NCBI RefSeq assembly: GCF_003350295.1
Contig: NZ_QLYY01000005.1
Location: forward strand, 248,001-312,000
Direction of reading: 5' to 3'
DNA: 64,000 nt
From: Vibrio tetraodonis
Lineage (GTDB): Bacteria > Pseudomonadota > Gammaproteobacteria > Enterobacterales > Vibrionaceae
In this document: one piece after another, positions 45,361 through 55,143 of the stretch
Layout: each line of letters begins with the position of its first letter
Numbering within the stretch: the stretch's first letter is position 1
Notes under the pieces: generated by a model
What the model was told of the DNA's origin: nothing
The model's database searches: none
The model's input: only the letters and a program-made list of their open reading frames with translations
Made by a program: the position numbers and the translations under genes

Positions 45361-47184
45361 CTACTCATTGACCGGATTAAACTGTAGGGCGACCAGCCGC
45401 TGATACAACTCACAGCGATTAAGTAGCTGCTTATGGTCGGCAATATCGACTAATTTACCCTGCTCTAACACCGCTATCTGATCGGCATGTTGGATAGTCG
45501 ATAGTCGATGAGCAATAATGACCGTTGTTCTATTTTGCATCAAAGCATCAAGCGCCTGTTGAATATGGTGTTCACTCTCACTATCTAGTGCACTTGTTGC
45601 TTCATCAAGTAGTAATATCTCTGGATCCTTAAGAATAGCTCGTGCTATTGCGAGACGCTGACGTTGCCCACCAGAAAGACGAACGCCTCGCTCACCAAGG
45701 AAGCTATTATAGCCATCAGGTAATTTAAGGATAAAATCATGCGCATGCGCTTTTTTCGCTGCATTAATCACTTCTTCATCCGTAGCATCCGGCTTACCAT
45801 ACCGAATGTTATAAAATACATCTTGACTAAATAAAGCGGGCTGTTGAGGAACAATCGCCATTTTTTTACGGAAAGCGTTAAGATCCAAATCACGAATATC
45901 GGTACCGCCAAGTGTTATTGAACCATACTGCGGATCATAGAACCTCTGTAATAATTCAAACAATGTTGTTTTTCCTGCCCCTGAATGCCCTACTAGCGCA
46001 ACTACTTGGCCTTTTTTTACCGTTAGCTTCAGCTTTTCAATAGCAGGTTGTTCCGGTCTCGATGGATAAGAAAAAGTGACATCATCAAATCTAAGCTCGG
46101 TAGATAAGCAAGCTACATCCGTTGAAGGCTTACTCGGGAAGGTAATTTGGCTCTCAACTTGAAGAAGTTCAATCAATCTCTCCGTTGCTCCCGCCGCTCT
46201 TTGCAGCTCGCCCATCACTTCAGATATGTTTGCCAACGATGATGCGACCATAACCGAATAGAAAACAAACGCTGCTAGGTCTCCACCTGAAATAGTGCCA
46301 TTGATCACATCATTGCCACCCACCCATAGCATACCTGCAATAGCACTGAATACAATTAAGATAACGCCTGAGATAAGAATGGCCCTTTGTTTCACCCTGC
46401 GGCGACCGATATCATAGGCTTGTTCTACTTCGATAGCGAAAGCATGACTTTCTAAATTCTGTCTTCCATAACTTTGAACTGTTTTAATCTGCTCTATCGC
46501 TTCACCTGCATAGCTTCCGACATCAGCAATAGAATCCTGACTTTGTCGAGAAAGTCTTCTAACTCGCTTACCGTAAACAAGAATAGGTAGAATGATAACA
46601 GGGACAGAAATCAGAACAATAAGAGTTAACTTAATATTGGTCGCAAACAACATAATAATGGCACCTAAGCACATCAGAGCACTACGCATAGCCATTGAAA
46701 GTGATGACCCAATGATGCTTTGCAGCAATGTAGTATCTGTTGTTATTCTGGCCATTATATCGCCGCTTCCGTGAGTTTCAAAGTAACTAGGATGCAGTGT
46801 TACAACATGATTAAATACCGCGAGACGTATGTCTGCACTTACTCTCTCCCCAACACTAGACACTAGGTAAAAACGAAAGAATGTGCCGAGTGAAATCAAT
46901 GACGTGACCAATAGAATAAAACCGATGGCCACATTAAGTGCTTCTCCAGATTGCTGGGCAAAACCTTGATCAATAAGTAGTCGAATTCCTTGGCCAACAG
47001 ATAATGTTAGGCATGCGGTCATGACTAAAGCCAGCAACGCAGCCGAAACTTTCCAGCGGTATGGACCAATAAATTGTATTAATTCGACCAATACATGCAA
47101 AGATCGCCGTTCAGTCATGGTTGAACGGCTTGATGAAAGATGAGAAGTTGACTGATTCAAGTCTGGCTGATGAGCGCCACGCAT
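45361..47184 (-). CDS. MsbA-related ABC exporter (permease-ATPase fusion)
   Basis: A 607-residue half-transporter working as a dimer in the inner membrane. A six-helix ABC type 1 permease domain occupies about 35-330. The nucleotide-binding domain (about 360-600) has Walker A GHSGAGKTTL, signature LSGGQRQRLAIARAIL, Walker B EILLLDEATSALD and the H-loop IAHRLST. It follows the MsbA-related group of exporters for lipids or hydrophobic compounds; the substrate is unknown. A polar 25-residue leader precedes the first helix. AGGCGG lies four bases before the ATG. Confidence 0.92.
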   Translation of the reverse strand: MRGAHQPDLNQSTSHLSSSRSTMTERRSLHVLVELIQFIGPYRWKVSAALLALVMTACLTLSVGQGIRLLIDQGFAQQSGEALNVAIGFILLVTSLISLGTFFRFYLVSSVGERVSADIRLAVFNHVVTLHPSYFETHGSGDIMARITTDTTLLQSIIGSSLSMAMRSALMCLGAIIMLFATNIKLTLIVLISVPVIILPILVYGKRVRRLSRQSQDSIADVGSYAGEAIEQIKTVQSYGRQNLESHAFAIEVEQAYDIGRRRVKQRAILISGVILIVFSAIAGMLWVGGNDVINGTISGGDLAAFVFYSVMVASSLANISEVMGELQRAAGATERLIELLQVESQITFPSKPSTDVACLSTELRFDDVTFSYPSRPEQPAIEKLKLTVKKGQVVALVGHSGAGKTTLFELLQRFYDPQYGSITLGGTDIRDLDLNAFRKKMAIVPQQPALFSQDVFYNIRYGKPDATDEEVINAAKKAHAHDFILKLPDGYNSFLGERGVRLSGGQRQRLAIARAILKDPEILLLDEATSALDSESEHHIQQALDALMQNRTTVIIAHRLSTIQHADQIAVLEQGKLVDIADHKQLLNRCELYQRLVALQFNPVNE

Positions 47185-47327
47185 AATACCGCCTAATAAA
47201 TTGGGAGTTTGGTTAAAAGCTCAGATTTGTCTTTTGCTCGGCTTGTAGAAAAAGATTAACACTGCTCGGTACTGCCAGCCAATCAATTTGAAGCAAAGGT
47301 TTGTACAGTTAGCACAACAGAACAGAG

Positions 47328-48356
47328 TTAGTTGCCAGCCAATTGATTTAAGAATTTGAGCTGCTGGCGCTCATGGTCTGTCATTTGATAAGCTTCATCG
47401 GTAAGGGAGTCCGTGTCAAAACTCCCTAGTGGGAAACGTTCAGGCCTAGCATTACCATACATAGCCTTCTCTCCTGGGAAGCCCGACATACGTTCTATGA
47501 TGATATCGCCCAATTCATAACTGGATCTTCCACTTGGCAACACTCGTTTATATGCTTTAAGCTCCATTGTTTGTAACCCTTCCAACAAGTGCTCTTTTTC
47601 AACCAAGGACGCTAAAGCAGTACCATCCGTTTTATACAAGTTAGCCCTAAGACGAAATATGCCTGCTTTCTTGATGTCTAAATTAACGGGTATCACTAAA
47701 TCTGGACCTTTTGCGAAACTCGGAGATACCGAATCGATACTCGCCACAGAATGATACAAGCGAACATCGGCACTAATAACATCATAGCCTCTACTGAAAT
47801 CGATTCTGGCCACCAACCTCAACTCTTGGGGCCAAGTTTTAGAGGGTGTAATGTGCCATTTCCCATCATCAATATCAAAAGAGGCCAAGGACATCTGAGT
47901 ATTTGTATCAACTACATCTAGTGTGGCTGTTTGAACCACTTCATTGCTCACTAACTCCACCTGAATCGCTTCAGGATAAAAGTAGCGAAACTTCTCAGCC
48001 ACTAGGGCTGCGGTCGTTTGTCCATTCAAAACAGGAACCTCTATGGGTATAAACTGATTCCAGTTTTGATAGGTGCTATTTTTAATCGGTTGGGAATAGG
48101 ACGGAAAACTGAGTTCATCTTCATGACGCAATGCGACATTGTGCCAGTTGGGTTGCACATTTTTAACTGCTAAAGCTGGATAAGGGGTAGTTGAGCCAAT
48201 ATCTGATGGTAGCTGACTAACATCAGCCTTAGCCGTCACTCTACTAGATTGAGCAATATCGGCTTCATCACCCAAGTCAATGTCAAGCCACAGCAATACA
48301 CCACCCAAAGTCACAGCAGCGGAGAGCACGCCAATTTTTCTTGCCAAAACAGTCAT
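47328..48356 (-). CDS. Hypothetical membrane-anchored periplasmic protein
   Basis: A 342-residue protein with one N-terminal transmembrane anchor (about 8-26) and a large periplasmic domain rich in beta strands, for example VELVSNEVVQTATLDVVD and LVARIDFSRGYDVISADVRLY. It lies 42 bases downstream of the esterase gene on the same strand, so a partner role is likely. It does not show the RxxFDY motif of lipase-specific foldases. Family not recognised. Confidence 0.72.
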   Translation of the reverse strand: MTVLARKIGVLSAAVTLGGVLLWLDIDLGDEADIAQSSRVTAKADVSQLPSDIGSTTPYPALAVKNVQPNWHNVALRHEDELSFPSYSQPIKNSTYQNWNQFIPIEVPVLNGQTTAALVAEKFRYFYPEAIQVELVSNEVVQTATLDVVDTNTQMSLASFDIDDGKWHITPSKTWPQELRLVARIDFSRGYDVISADVRLYHSVASIDSVSPSFAKGPDLVIPVNLDIKKAGIFRLRANLYKTDGTALASLVEKEHLLEGLQTMELKAYKRVLPSGRSSYELGDIIIERMSGFPGEKAMYGNARPERFPLGSFDTDSLTDEAYQMTDHERQQLKFLNQLAGN

Positions 48357-48398
48357 GTCAAATGTCCAACAAGTAGGTACACGTTTCCCCCCAAAAAA

Positions 48399-49448
48399 TC
48401 AGTGAAGGTTGGACACGATTTCAGACATGGTTCTGCTATCCGAACCCTCAACGTAGAGATACTTACTTCGCCACCATTTACTTTCTTGATAGGTTTCGAC
48501 TCCCACACTTTGTCCATTAGCAAGAGAGATATCATTGATACTCGACGTCAATTTACCCTTGTACTCAGCTTCAACCACATCACTATGACTATAACCATCT
48601 CCCATCAGCACAGGATAATGAGCTGGCATAAACTCTGAGACTCCATTGGACTGTCGTTCTACTTTGCCATTCATCGCTAAACTGGACGAACAACTGTTAA
48701 AACTACCGACCCTGAGAGCTCCACATGCAGAATGTGCAGCAACAACTCCATCATCATTACCTGGCAAAAATACCGACGTTGCTTTGTAGTATTCTGTACC
48801 ATTACCTATACAACGAATCCTAGGAATCCGATTGTCTGACAAGCTCGCTATATTTCGTGCATTAGACACCCTCAGATCATTGAGTACGCCGGTATTCGTT
48901 TGATTGGGCATCTCGCCAAGCCATAACGAAATAGCGTAACGCATAGCACGATTGGCTAGGCCACCACCTTCCGCAACATTCATAATGATATCGGCAAGCT
49001 CGGAGCCTCCTCCCGCACCTGCAAAATCATAGGTTGCAACAATATTAAGAGGTTCAAGCCCCGCATTTAACAGCCAGTTCTCTTGATTGTCGAGTATGTA
49101 GCGCGCGATAAGATCACCTGCAGAGTGGGTGACTAAGATACATCCAGACCGACAAATTCCATCACGCGACAGCTCTTGTAACTTGGGCCATACATATTGA
49201 CTGGAAATTTTTCCTTCAATTCGCTCATGAGAAGGCCAATCTATACGGGCATCGGCATATTGAATCCAATACTCTTTCCAAGAATCTTCTCCATCTCTCT
49301 CGACCTGCGCTCTATCGGGTTTTGACTGTAATTGATCTGACTGAAAACCATGAATGAGTATTACAGGGTAATTTCCTATCGCTGCATAGCCTAAGGTAGA
49401 AAATACTACTGATGATACCAATATGATGATATTTGCCACTATCTTCAT
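48399..49448 (-). CDS. Secreted lipase/esterase-like alpha/beta hydrolase
   Basis: A 349-residue exported hydrolase. After the signal peptide (ending near TLGYA) comes the start of the fold, YPVILIHGFQSDQ (oxyanion HG). The nucleophile elbow reads THSAG rather than the common GHSxG, with the Ser near residue 111. Likely acid and His residues fall in GNDDGVVAAHSA and SHSDVVEAEYKG. It has several cysteine pairs, fitting an extracellular enzyme. The likely substrates are lipids or esters. First gene of a two-gene unit with the anchored protein downstream. AAAGG lies eleven bases before the ATG. Confidence 0.8.
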   Translation of the reverse strand: MKIVANIIILVSSVVFSTLGYAAIGNYPVILIHGFQSDQLQSKPDRAQVERDGEDSWKEYWIQYADARIDWPSHERIEGKISSQYVWPKLQELSRDGICRSGCILVTHSAGDLIARYILDNQENWLLNAGLEPLNIVATYDFAGAGGGSELADIIMNVAEGGGLANRAMRYAISLWLGEMPNQTNTGVLNDLRVSNARNIASLSDNRIPRIRCIGNGTEYYKATSVFLPGNDDGVVAAHSACGALRVGSFNSCSSSLAMNGKVERQSNGVSEFMPAHYPVLMGDGYSHSDVVEAEYKGKLTSSINDISLANGQSVGVETYQESKWWRSKYLYVEGSDSRTMSEIVSNLH

Positions 49449-49875
49449 GATAAATCGAACCTTTTATGTCCTGAATATGATGTAGATTGCCATTTAGTTA
49501 CGAGCAAAATTCACAACATCGAAACGCCTTTGCTGGTCTTTTAGTGTTAGTTGTCAGTTGATTTTTATGCAACAACCTCGATAGTCGCTTTTGTACCGAG
49601 TTAAAAAAATAGTATTAATATTTCCTCTTTATTCATTTATGCCCACAAAATACACGTCATTAAAATTTACTATTATCAGATAAGGTCAAAATGTCATGTT
49701 TTAATGCTAAGAGAATCGACTTTTTATCAACTAACTATCCCCATAAAGTGCACCATTATGTGTTATTCGCACCTAACTCAGTCTTGTTATCGGTTGGAAA
49801 CTTTCACTATTGACTCAAAGCCCATTAGAACCCTAGTATTGGCCATAATCCGAATAGGCGATTTAAGGAATAAAG
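49449..49875. promoter_or_regulatory. Divergent intergenic region, esterase / oxidoreductase
   Basis: About 427 bases holding presumed divergent promoters. A 63-codon plus-strand ORF in it lacks a ribosome-binding site and runs into the next gene out of frame; it is not called. Confidence 0.45.
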
Positions 49876-50880
49876 ATGTCAGGACACAGAGTTAGCTGGG
49901 CGATTGCTGGACTGGGTAAAATAGCCCACAGATTTGCCGAGGACCTAACCAAGCATGTTGCAAACGGATACTTATATGCGGCTGCTTCTCGATCAGAAAA
50001 ACGATCGCAAATGTTTGCTGATCACTACAACGCAGAAAAAGCCTACGCCTCTTATCAAGATCTGGCAAACGATCCGAATGTTGATGCCGTTTACATCGCA
50101 ACCATCCATCCTTTTCACTATGACATGGCCAAGTTATTTTTAAGTGCTGGCAAACACGTCTTGGTGGAAAAGCCCGCTTTTACAACAGTAAAAGATTGGG
50201 ATGAAATGCAGAGCTTAGCCTCTGAAAAGGAAGTACTCTTAATAGAAGCGATGAAGTCAGTTGCTTTCCCTGCGTATCAGAGTCTGCGTCAGTTTATCGA
50301 GCAAAACCACATCGAAATCACGTCGATTGAGGCAGCTTTCGGCAACTGGCACGAGTTCGATACCAAGCAACAAATATTCAATCCCGACTTATGCGGCGGA
50401 GCCACTCTAGATGTAGGAGTATACCCATTGTGGTTATATGTTGACATATGTCACCTGACTGGCTCAGATGTTTTCCTTCCCAAAGTCAACTATTGGCAAG
50501 ACAACCCAGAATCTGAGGTCGATGAAACTATCGAGTTCAGCTTTAAACAAGGCATAAAGGGTAATATTAAAGCTTCAATTACTCGAAATTTAGAGCGCCG
50601 TGCCATTATACTAGGCCCAGACATAAAGATTATCATCCACGAAAAGTGGTGGAACCCAACCAAAATTGATGTGTTCTACAAAGAGGAACACAGAGTGATA
50701 TCCCCTGCCATCACGGGAGGAGGTTTTGAACATGAAGCAACTCATATCTCAGAATTAATTATCAACAATGAAACCAGCTCGCCACTAATTACAGCTAAGA
50801 CAAGCCGAAAAGTTATCGATATTATGGAACAAACTCTAAGAAGCCAAGGGTTGGGAAAACTCTTAGCAAGAGCAGATTAA
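49876..50880 (+). CDS. Gfo/Idh/MocA family NAD(P)-dependent oxidoreductase
   Basis: A 334-residue dehydrogenase. The N-terminal Rossmann domain has WAIAGLGKIAHRFAED (GxGxxA) and the conserved VLVEKPAF motif near residue 97, whose lysine is catalytic in the family. The C-terminal domain has GGATLDVGVYPLWL. Members oxidise or reduce sugars, inositols or dihydrodiols; it is closest in style to the trans-dihydrodiol dehydrogenase branch. AAGGA lies six bases before the ATG. It stands alone. Substrate unknown. Confidence 0.9.
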   Translation: MSGHRVSWAIAGLGKIAHRFAEDLTKHVANGYLYAAASRSEKRSQMFADHYNAEKAYASYQDLANDPNVDAVYIATIHPFHYDMAKLFLSAGKHVLVEKPAFTTVKDWDEMQSLASEKEVLLIEAMKSVAFPAYQSLRQFIEQNHIEITSIEAAFGNWHEFDTKQQIFNPDLCGGATLDVGVYPLWLYVDICHLTGSDVFLPKVNYWQDNPESEVDETIEFSFKQGIKGNIKASITRNLERRAIILGPDIKIIIHEKWWNPTKIDVFYKEEHRVISPAITGGGFEHEATHISELIINNETSSPLITAKTSRKVIDIMEQTLRSQGLGKLLARAD

Positions 50881-50886
50881 AAACTT

Positions 50887-50910
50887 TAGAGAGGCTATAA
50901 CGCCTCTCTA
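50887..50910. terminator. Terminator hairpin between convergent genes
   Basis: A 9-bp perfect stem (TAGAGAGGC with GCCTCTCTA) around a six-base loop, six bases after the oxidoreductase stop and ahead of the convergent dioxygenase gene. Confidence 0.75.
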
Positions 50911-50936
50911 TATTTGAGATAAGCGAACTTTGAAAG

Positions 50937-51530
50937 TTAGATCTCGTAAAACCAAGTGTCTTGCTGCAAGTCAAGTAGCTCAGGTTGGCCTTTTTCAAGT
51001 TGATACAAATGAAACTGACTTAGTGGGGGTGAATAAACATGTAGTGTGACCAAAGGTTTATCATCTGCCTGTAAATTGGAAATTTGATGAATGTCATTAT
51101 CCATACTCACTGTCACACTTCCCTCTCGGTGATGTGTTGATTGAGCCGCATAAATGTAACCATTCTCAGCCGTTTCAAATAGGGTTTCTATGGCCTCCCC
51201 CTTGAGCACACGAACACCACAAGCTGTATTGAGATGATCATGAATCTTACTTCTTTGGCCATTGAGCCAGCTCAAGATCAACACTTCACAATGCTGATTC
51301 TTAAATAAACGCTTGCGACAATAATTATCTTCATCAAAACTTGCTAATGATTTTATTTCATCATCTTGCAAATCGACATTCTCTAATATGAAACGAATTG
51401 TTGCTAGCGACAACGGTTTGTTCACTAACTGAATCTGTTCGATAAAAGACGCAAAACTGAGCCTAAAGTCACTATCAAGCAATGCAGCCAGTGCTGGAGC
51501 TGGTAAGGTCATTGTCTGTGGATTTAGCAA
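50937..51530 (-). CDS. Cysteine dioxygenase-type cupin protein
   Basis: A 197-residue iron-dependent thiol dioxygenase of the CDO family, which oxidises cysteine or a related thiol to the sulphinate with O2. Metal ligands are seen in SKIHDHLNTACGVRVLKGEA (His-x-His, with the Cys that in eukaryotic CDO forms the Cys-Tyr crosslink replaced by the local pattern) and LVTLHVYSPP (third His). The start is a TTG at 51530: an excellent GGAGGGG lies just upstream, whereas the first in-frame ATG (51512) has no such site. Substrate could be cysteine or a thiol acid. Confidence 0.82.
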   Translation of the reverse strand: MLNPQTMTLPAPALAALLDSDFRLSFASFIEQIQLVNKPLSLATIRFILENVDLQDDEIKSLASFDEDNYCRKRLFKNQHCEVLILSWLNGQRSKIHDHLNTACGVRVLKGEAIETLFETAENGYIYAAQSTHHREGSVTVSMDNDIHQISNLQADDKPLVTLHVYSPPLSQFHLYQLEKGQPELLDLQQDTWFYEI

Positions 51531-51533
51531 GAT

Positions 51534-51542
51534 CCCCTCCTC
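51534..51542 (-). promoter_or_regulatory. Ribosome-binding site fixing a TTG start
   Basis: GAGGAGGGG on the minus strand, three bases before the TTG at 51530. It is the best ribosome-binding match in this part of the window and decides the start of the dioxygenase gene. Confidence 0.75.
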
Positions 51543-51717
51543 ATCGAAGTCTTAATGTTGCTTTATTGTTACTAAATGATGATGTAATAGACATGTCGAT
51601 GTATCAAAAGTGCAAAAAATAGTCCAATTTAGTGATTTTAATCGGAAAATTATAGTAATGAACAGAAACAACATTTACCTAAAAAGTTCATAGAAATATT
51701 GGCCGAAAATAATACCT

Positions 51718-52668
51718 TCAAACACACACTGAATTAGGCGTAACCTTTACTGTCAGCGAATGATAAATCATTTTTCTAAGCCAAATATGACTCGGGTCCG
51801 TTGCCTTTCTTTTGTGCCAAATCGCATCAAAATTAAACGAATCAATGTGAAATGGCGGCCTAAACAGAGTCAATTCTGATTGCTTTTCCAGTGTTCCTAA
51901 TGTCCTCTTAGCTACCGTTAGTATCAAGTCCGTACCTCTCACTAACTCGCCGGCAATACTCGAATGAGGAAGGATCACACTTATATTGCGTTTATGTCCT
52001 ATTTTACTTAGTGAATTATCAATTTCATTATCAACACCCTCTTTAAGAGCGATAAGAAGGTGAAAACGAGACAACCAAGCTGATAAGCTTAAATAGCCAC
52101 AATCAGGAAGTGTTGACTTATCGGCAACACAAATAAACTCATCTTCAAACAGTGTTTCTGTTTGAAGTTCCTTATCAATATCTGGAAAGACCCCAAAGGC
52201 GATATCGCACTCACCGTCCATAACACTGGCTATCATTGCCTCTCTGCTGCCCTGCTTTATAATAAATTTTATGTTGGGAGCAATTGCCCGTATTTGAGAC
52301 AATAAGTTGGGTAAAAGCACCCTAACACCATAGTCTGACATCGCAATACGGAAAGTTCGATTGGCTAGCCTTGGCGAAAACTCTGGTGGTTCAAACAAAG
52401 TGGTCAATTGAGCGAGAGCTTCTTCTAAAGGCTGGAGAAGCTCTTCGGCTTTCGACGTTAATTCCAGTTTCCCCGCTCGACGGATCAAAAGAGGGTCATC
52501 AAAGGTTTTTCTTAAATAAGCCAAAGAGTGACTAACCGCAGGCTGACTTTTGCTGAGCCGAATTGCAGCACGAGAAATATGCTTTTCAGACAGCAGTGCC
52601 TGTAAGGTTACTAAGTGATTGAGGTCAACTCGTCTTAGGTAATTCATATTTGGGCTTGTAAACGGCAT
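51718..52668 (-). CDS. LysR family transcription regulator
   Basis: A 316-residue regulator with an N-terminal helix-turn-helix (DLNHLVTLQALLSEKHISRAAIRLSKSQPAVSHSLAYLRKTFDDPLL), here read as separate conserved blocks, and a substrate-binding domain from about 95 to 300. The opening RRVDLNHL resembles the NodD/LeuO/NahR branch. Its likely targets are the flanking dioxygenase or nitroreductase genes, inferred from position only. The start could be the ATG at 52668 or one seven codons later; neither has a strong ribosome-binding site. Confidence 0.9.
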   Translation of the reverse strand: MPFTSPNMNYLRRVDLNHLVTLQALLSEKHISRAAIRLSKSQPAVSHSLAYLRKTFDDPLLIRRAGKLELTSKAEELLQPLEEALAQLTTLFEPPEFSPRLANRTFRIAMSDYGVRVLLPNLLSQIRAIAPNIKFIIKQGSREAMIASVMDGECDIAFGVFPDIDKELQTETLFEDEFICVADKSTLPDCGYLSLSAWLSRFHLLIALKEGVDNEIDNSLSKIGHKRNISVILPHSSIAGELVRGTDLILTVAKRTLGTLEKQSELTLFRPPFHIDSFNFDAIWHKRKATDPSHIWLRKMIYHSLTVKVTPNSVCV

Positions 52669-52859
52669 TATTACTTAACTCATTGTACAGTATAAAAAAA
52701 CAAACTTACTTTCAATTCACCTATCGCCATATGAGCTGTAGTTTGGGCGCACTCCAAATTTTTATAGAGTGGGTATGCTTGGCTCCGTTATCCTCCAAAA
52801 TTAGGCTAGATACCGGGCGTAAGCAGGTGCTCAAAACGCACTGTCGGCGTCGTTCCAAA

Positions 52860-53462
52860 CTACTCATAGATAATGCAACGCTCTTCATCACTGATAATGG
52901 ATTTCGCTTCAGGGCGCTTTTCTATGGTGCCAAAAGGCAGTTGAGCTCTCATTTTCCAAGTACTAGGAATATTCCACTCTTGTGCTACACCCTGATCAAT
53001 AATTGGGTTGTAATGTTGGATAGAAGCTCCTATATTCTCGGCGGCTAAAGCTGCCCAAACGGATAGTTGCGCCATACCATTAGCCTGTTCAGACCAACTT
53101 TCCATGCTATCAGAGTCGTCGGGGTAGCTTTGCTGTAACTGGTTAATCACTTCAATATCTTCAAAAAAGAGAACCGTACCAAAGCCAGATGCAAAACATG
53201 CATCAATTTTTGACAGACTTATATCTAATGCGTCAGACGTCTGGACCTTACTTAACTCATGTTTAACCAGAGCCCAAAGTTTGCAGTGGTGGTTACCGAA
53301 TAAAACGACAACACGTGTACTTTGAGAATTAAATGCCGACGGCGACAGCTTAATCGCTCTATTAACCAGATCGGAGATATATTGCTTAGGGAGAGTGACG
53401 CAGTTGCCCAAGTAATATACAGAACGTCTCCTTTCGAGCTGGAGCAGAAATGAATTTTTCAT
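52860..53462 (-). CDS. Nitroreductase family flavoprotein
   Basis: A 200-residue FMN-dependent oxidoreductase. The N-terminal FMN motif is ERRRSVYYLGNCV, then the phosphate-binding segment KLSPSAFNSQSTRVVVLFG, and near the end NGMAQLSVWAALAAENIGASIQHYNP, which is the dimer helix and second FMN contact. It matches the YfkO/Hbn1-like small nitroreductases. The start at 53462 (MKNSFLLQLERRRS) follows the usual N-terminus of the family; an in-frame ATG four codons upstream is possible. It lies next to LysR on the same strand. Confidence 0.88.
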   Translation of the reverse strand: MKNSFLLQLERRRSVYYLGNCVTLPKQYISDLVNRAIKLSPSAFNSQSTRVVVLFGNHHCKLWALVKHELSKVQTSDALDISLSKIDACFASGFGTVLFFEDIEVINQLQQSYPDDSDSMESWSEQANGMAQLSVWAALAAENIGASIQHYNPIIDQGVAQEWNIPSTWKMRAQLPFGTIEKRPEAKSIISDEERCIIYE

Positions 53463-54382
53463 TAGCATTCCCATGTTAATATTCTTTTAATGATAATTGT
53501 TCTTCTTTCTCTATAGGGAGCAATATTGCCTTTATTCATCTAACCTAGGAAAGTCATTCTTATCGCAATAGCCATAGCTAAATCATGGAGTTTGATTCAT
53601 CTCATCAGCAAGCTTAATAATAATAAATGAATCTGAATTTTTAATACAAACAGTATGCATCAACTTCAAGCTACTAAGTATCACAATAGAAATTCTCGGC
53701 TTTAATAAAGATTCTTCATTTACTAACTCAAGCCATATGACCATAACCATCATCATAAGAATTGGGGTGCTTAAAGAATTTTGATGCATATTATTTACTG
53801 TAATCATTTCTCTATGGTCATTCTCACACAATTCTTCGCTCAATTGAAATTCGTATGACGAATGAAATTAAGAAAAAACTTCTTCCTTATTCACATAATG
53901 AATATTTATCCAAAAAAATCAACAAGTTTTGTACAGACTAACTCCTTTAAGAGTAGTAAGTCAACTTATTATATACCATAACAATTGCATATTTTTATCT
54001 ATTATAAGTCAATTAAAACATTATAATTAAGACTTAATAACAAGGTATTAAAGAGTAATAATAATAATTAGAACCAAGCATGGAATTAATTTTAATATCA
54101 AATTAAGATTTATATTAAAATTAATCTATAATCATTATATTACTTACAAAAAAATAAATATTAAAATTTTATTAAATAACTATTTTATGTATGTGCTTAT
54201 AGGTAATAATTATCATATAAATATCGTAAGTTAGACTGTACATTGAGATATATCATGTAATTTTCACAAGTTAGCCTTTGTGAAAACATGTAAATAAGGA
54301 AAAAATAACTATTACTTTATGTGGAAATATTTAGTAGTCTATCCATAGATATTAAAGACATATGATCCAAAGAGTACAGACT
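53463..54382. other. Long AT-rich region without a convincing gene
   Basis: About 920 bases. The part from 53850 to 54330 is extremely AT-rich and has stop codons in all frames. A minus-strand ORF of 86 codons (53583-53843) begins with TTG, has no ribosome-binding site and an odd composition; I do not call it. This stretch may have been left by decay or insertion, or serve as the promoter region of the following gene. Confidence 0.5.
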
Positions 54383-55093
54383 ATGACAAAAACAGCAGTC
54401 ATCACAGGTGCTAGCCGTGGTATTGGGAACGCCATATCTCACTACCTTGCTAAGCAAGGCTATAATTTAGTGCTACTCGCTCATAACACTGAGAACCTAA
54501 AGAAACTCAGTTCTGAGCTCAGTATAAAGTTTCCTGCTCTCTCTATAAGAACATTTAGCATAGATTTTTCTCATCCAGAAAAAGTAGACACATCAATTCA
54601 AGCCATTTTAGCCGATCTGAATTCCATCGATATACTTGTCAGTAGCGCTGGTGTATTAGAGGCTGGCCACATTGATATTTCTACATCTCAACTCATCAAT
54701 CTAGTTAATGTTAATCTCACTTCGACCATGATCGTTTGTAATGCAGTAGCACAAAAAATGTGCAATCAAAAATATGGGGAAATATACAATCTTGGCTCAA
54801 CAGCAGGTTTATCACCTGTATCGAAAATTGCGGCTTACTCAGCCACTAAGTCTGCAATAGTAAGCTATAGCCAGTCTCTATATCAGGAACTTTTGCCCTA
54901 TAACATAAAGGTATGTTGCTTGTGCCCGAGTGTCGTCGATACAGACATGACTAATGATGGGCGCATTGATAATGCGCTTAAAATTGAAACGGCAGATATT
55001 ACCAAAGCAATGGACTTTATTCGTCAGCTGTCTTCAGGAGCCGCGATGTCAATTTTGCCTATACGTTGTAAAGTGATTGATTTGGAGAGATAG
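54383..55093 (+). CDS. Short-chain dehydrogenase/reductase (classical SDR)
   Basis: A 236-residue NAD(P)-dependent oxidoreductase. It has the cofactor motif TGASRGIG near the N-terminus, the NxxG-type segment SSAGVLEAG, a catalytic Ser in NLGSTAGLSP and Tyr/Lys in YSATKSA. It most resembles the FabG-like classical group. Start is taken at the ATG at 54383, eight bases after a GAG; an in-frame ATG seven codons upstream is the alternative. Arg-rich cofactor loop (SRGIG) suggests NADP. Substrate unknown. Confidence 0.9.
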   Translation: MTKTAVITGASRGIGNAISHYLAKQGYNLVLLAHNTENLKKLSSELSIKFPALSIRTFSIDFSHPEKVDTSIQAILADLNSIDILVSSAGVLEAGHIDISTSQLINLVNVNLTSTMIVCNAVAQKMCNQKYGEIYNLGSTAGLSPVSKIAAYSATKSAIVSYSQSLYQELLPYNIKVCCLCPSVVDTDMTNDGRIDNALKIETADITKAMDFIRQLSSGAAMSILPIRCKVIDLER

Positions 55094-55100
55094 AGACAAA

Positions 55101-55125
55101 AAAGGGCTACTCAAAGTAGCCCTTT
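55101..55125. terminator. Bidirectional terminator
   Basis: A 10-bp perfect stem (AAAGGGCTAC with GTAGCCCTTT) with a five-base loop, preceded by an A tract. It lies between the convergent SDR and subtilase genes; the A tract makes it strongest for the minus-strand subtilase. Confidence 0.82.
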
Positions 55126-55143
55126 ACAATGGGAAATATAAAA

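Noticed and set aside
47328..48356. Lipase-specific foldase (Lif)
   Set aside because: Right position next to a lipase-like gene, but no RxxFDY-type motif and wrong secondary-structure style (beta-rich, not helical).
53583..53843. 86-codon minus-strand ORF in a gene-poor stretch
   Set aside because: TTG start with no ribosome-binding site, unusual composition and no recognisable pattern; likely a chance frame.
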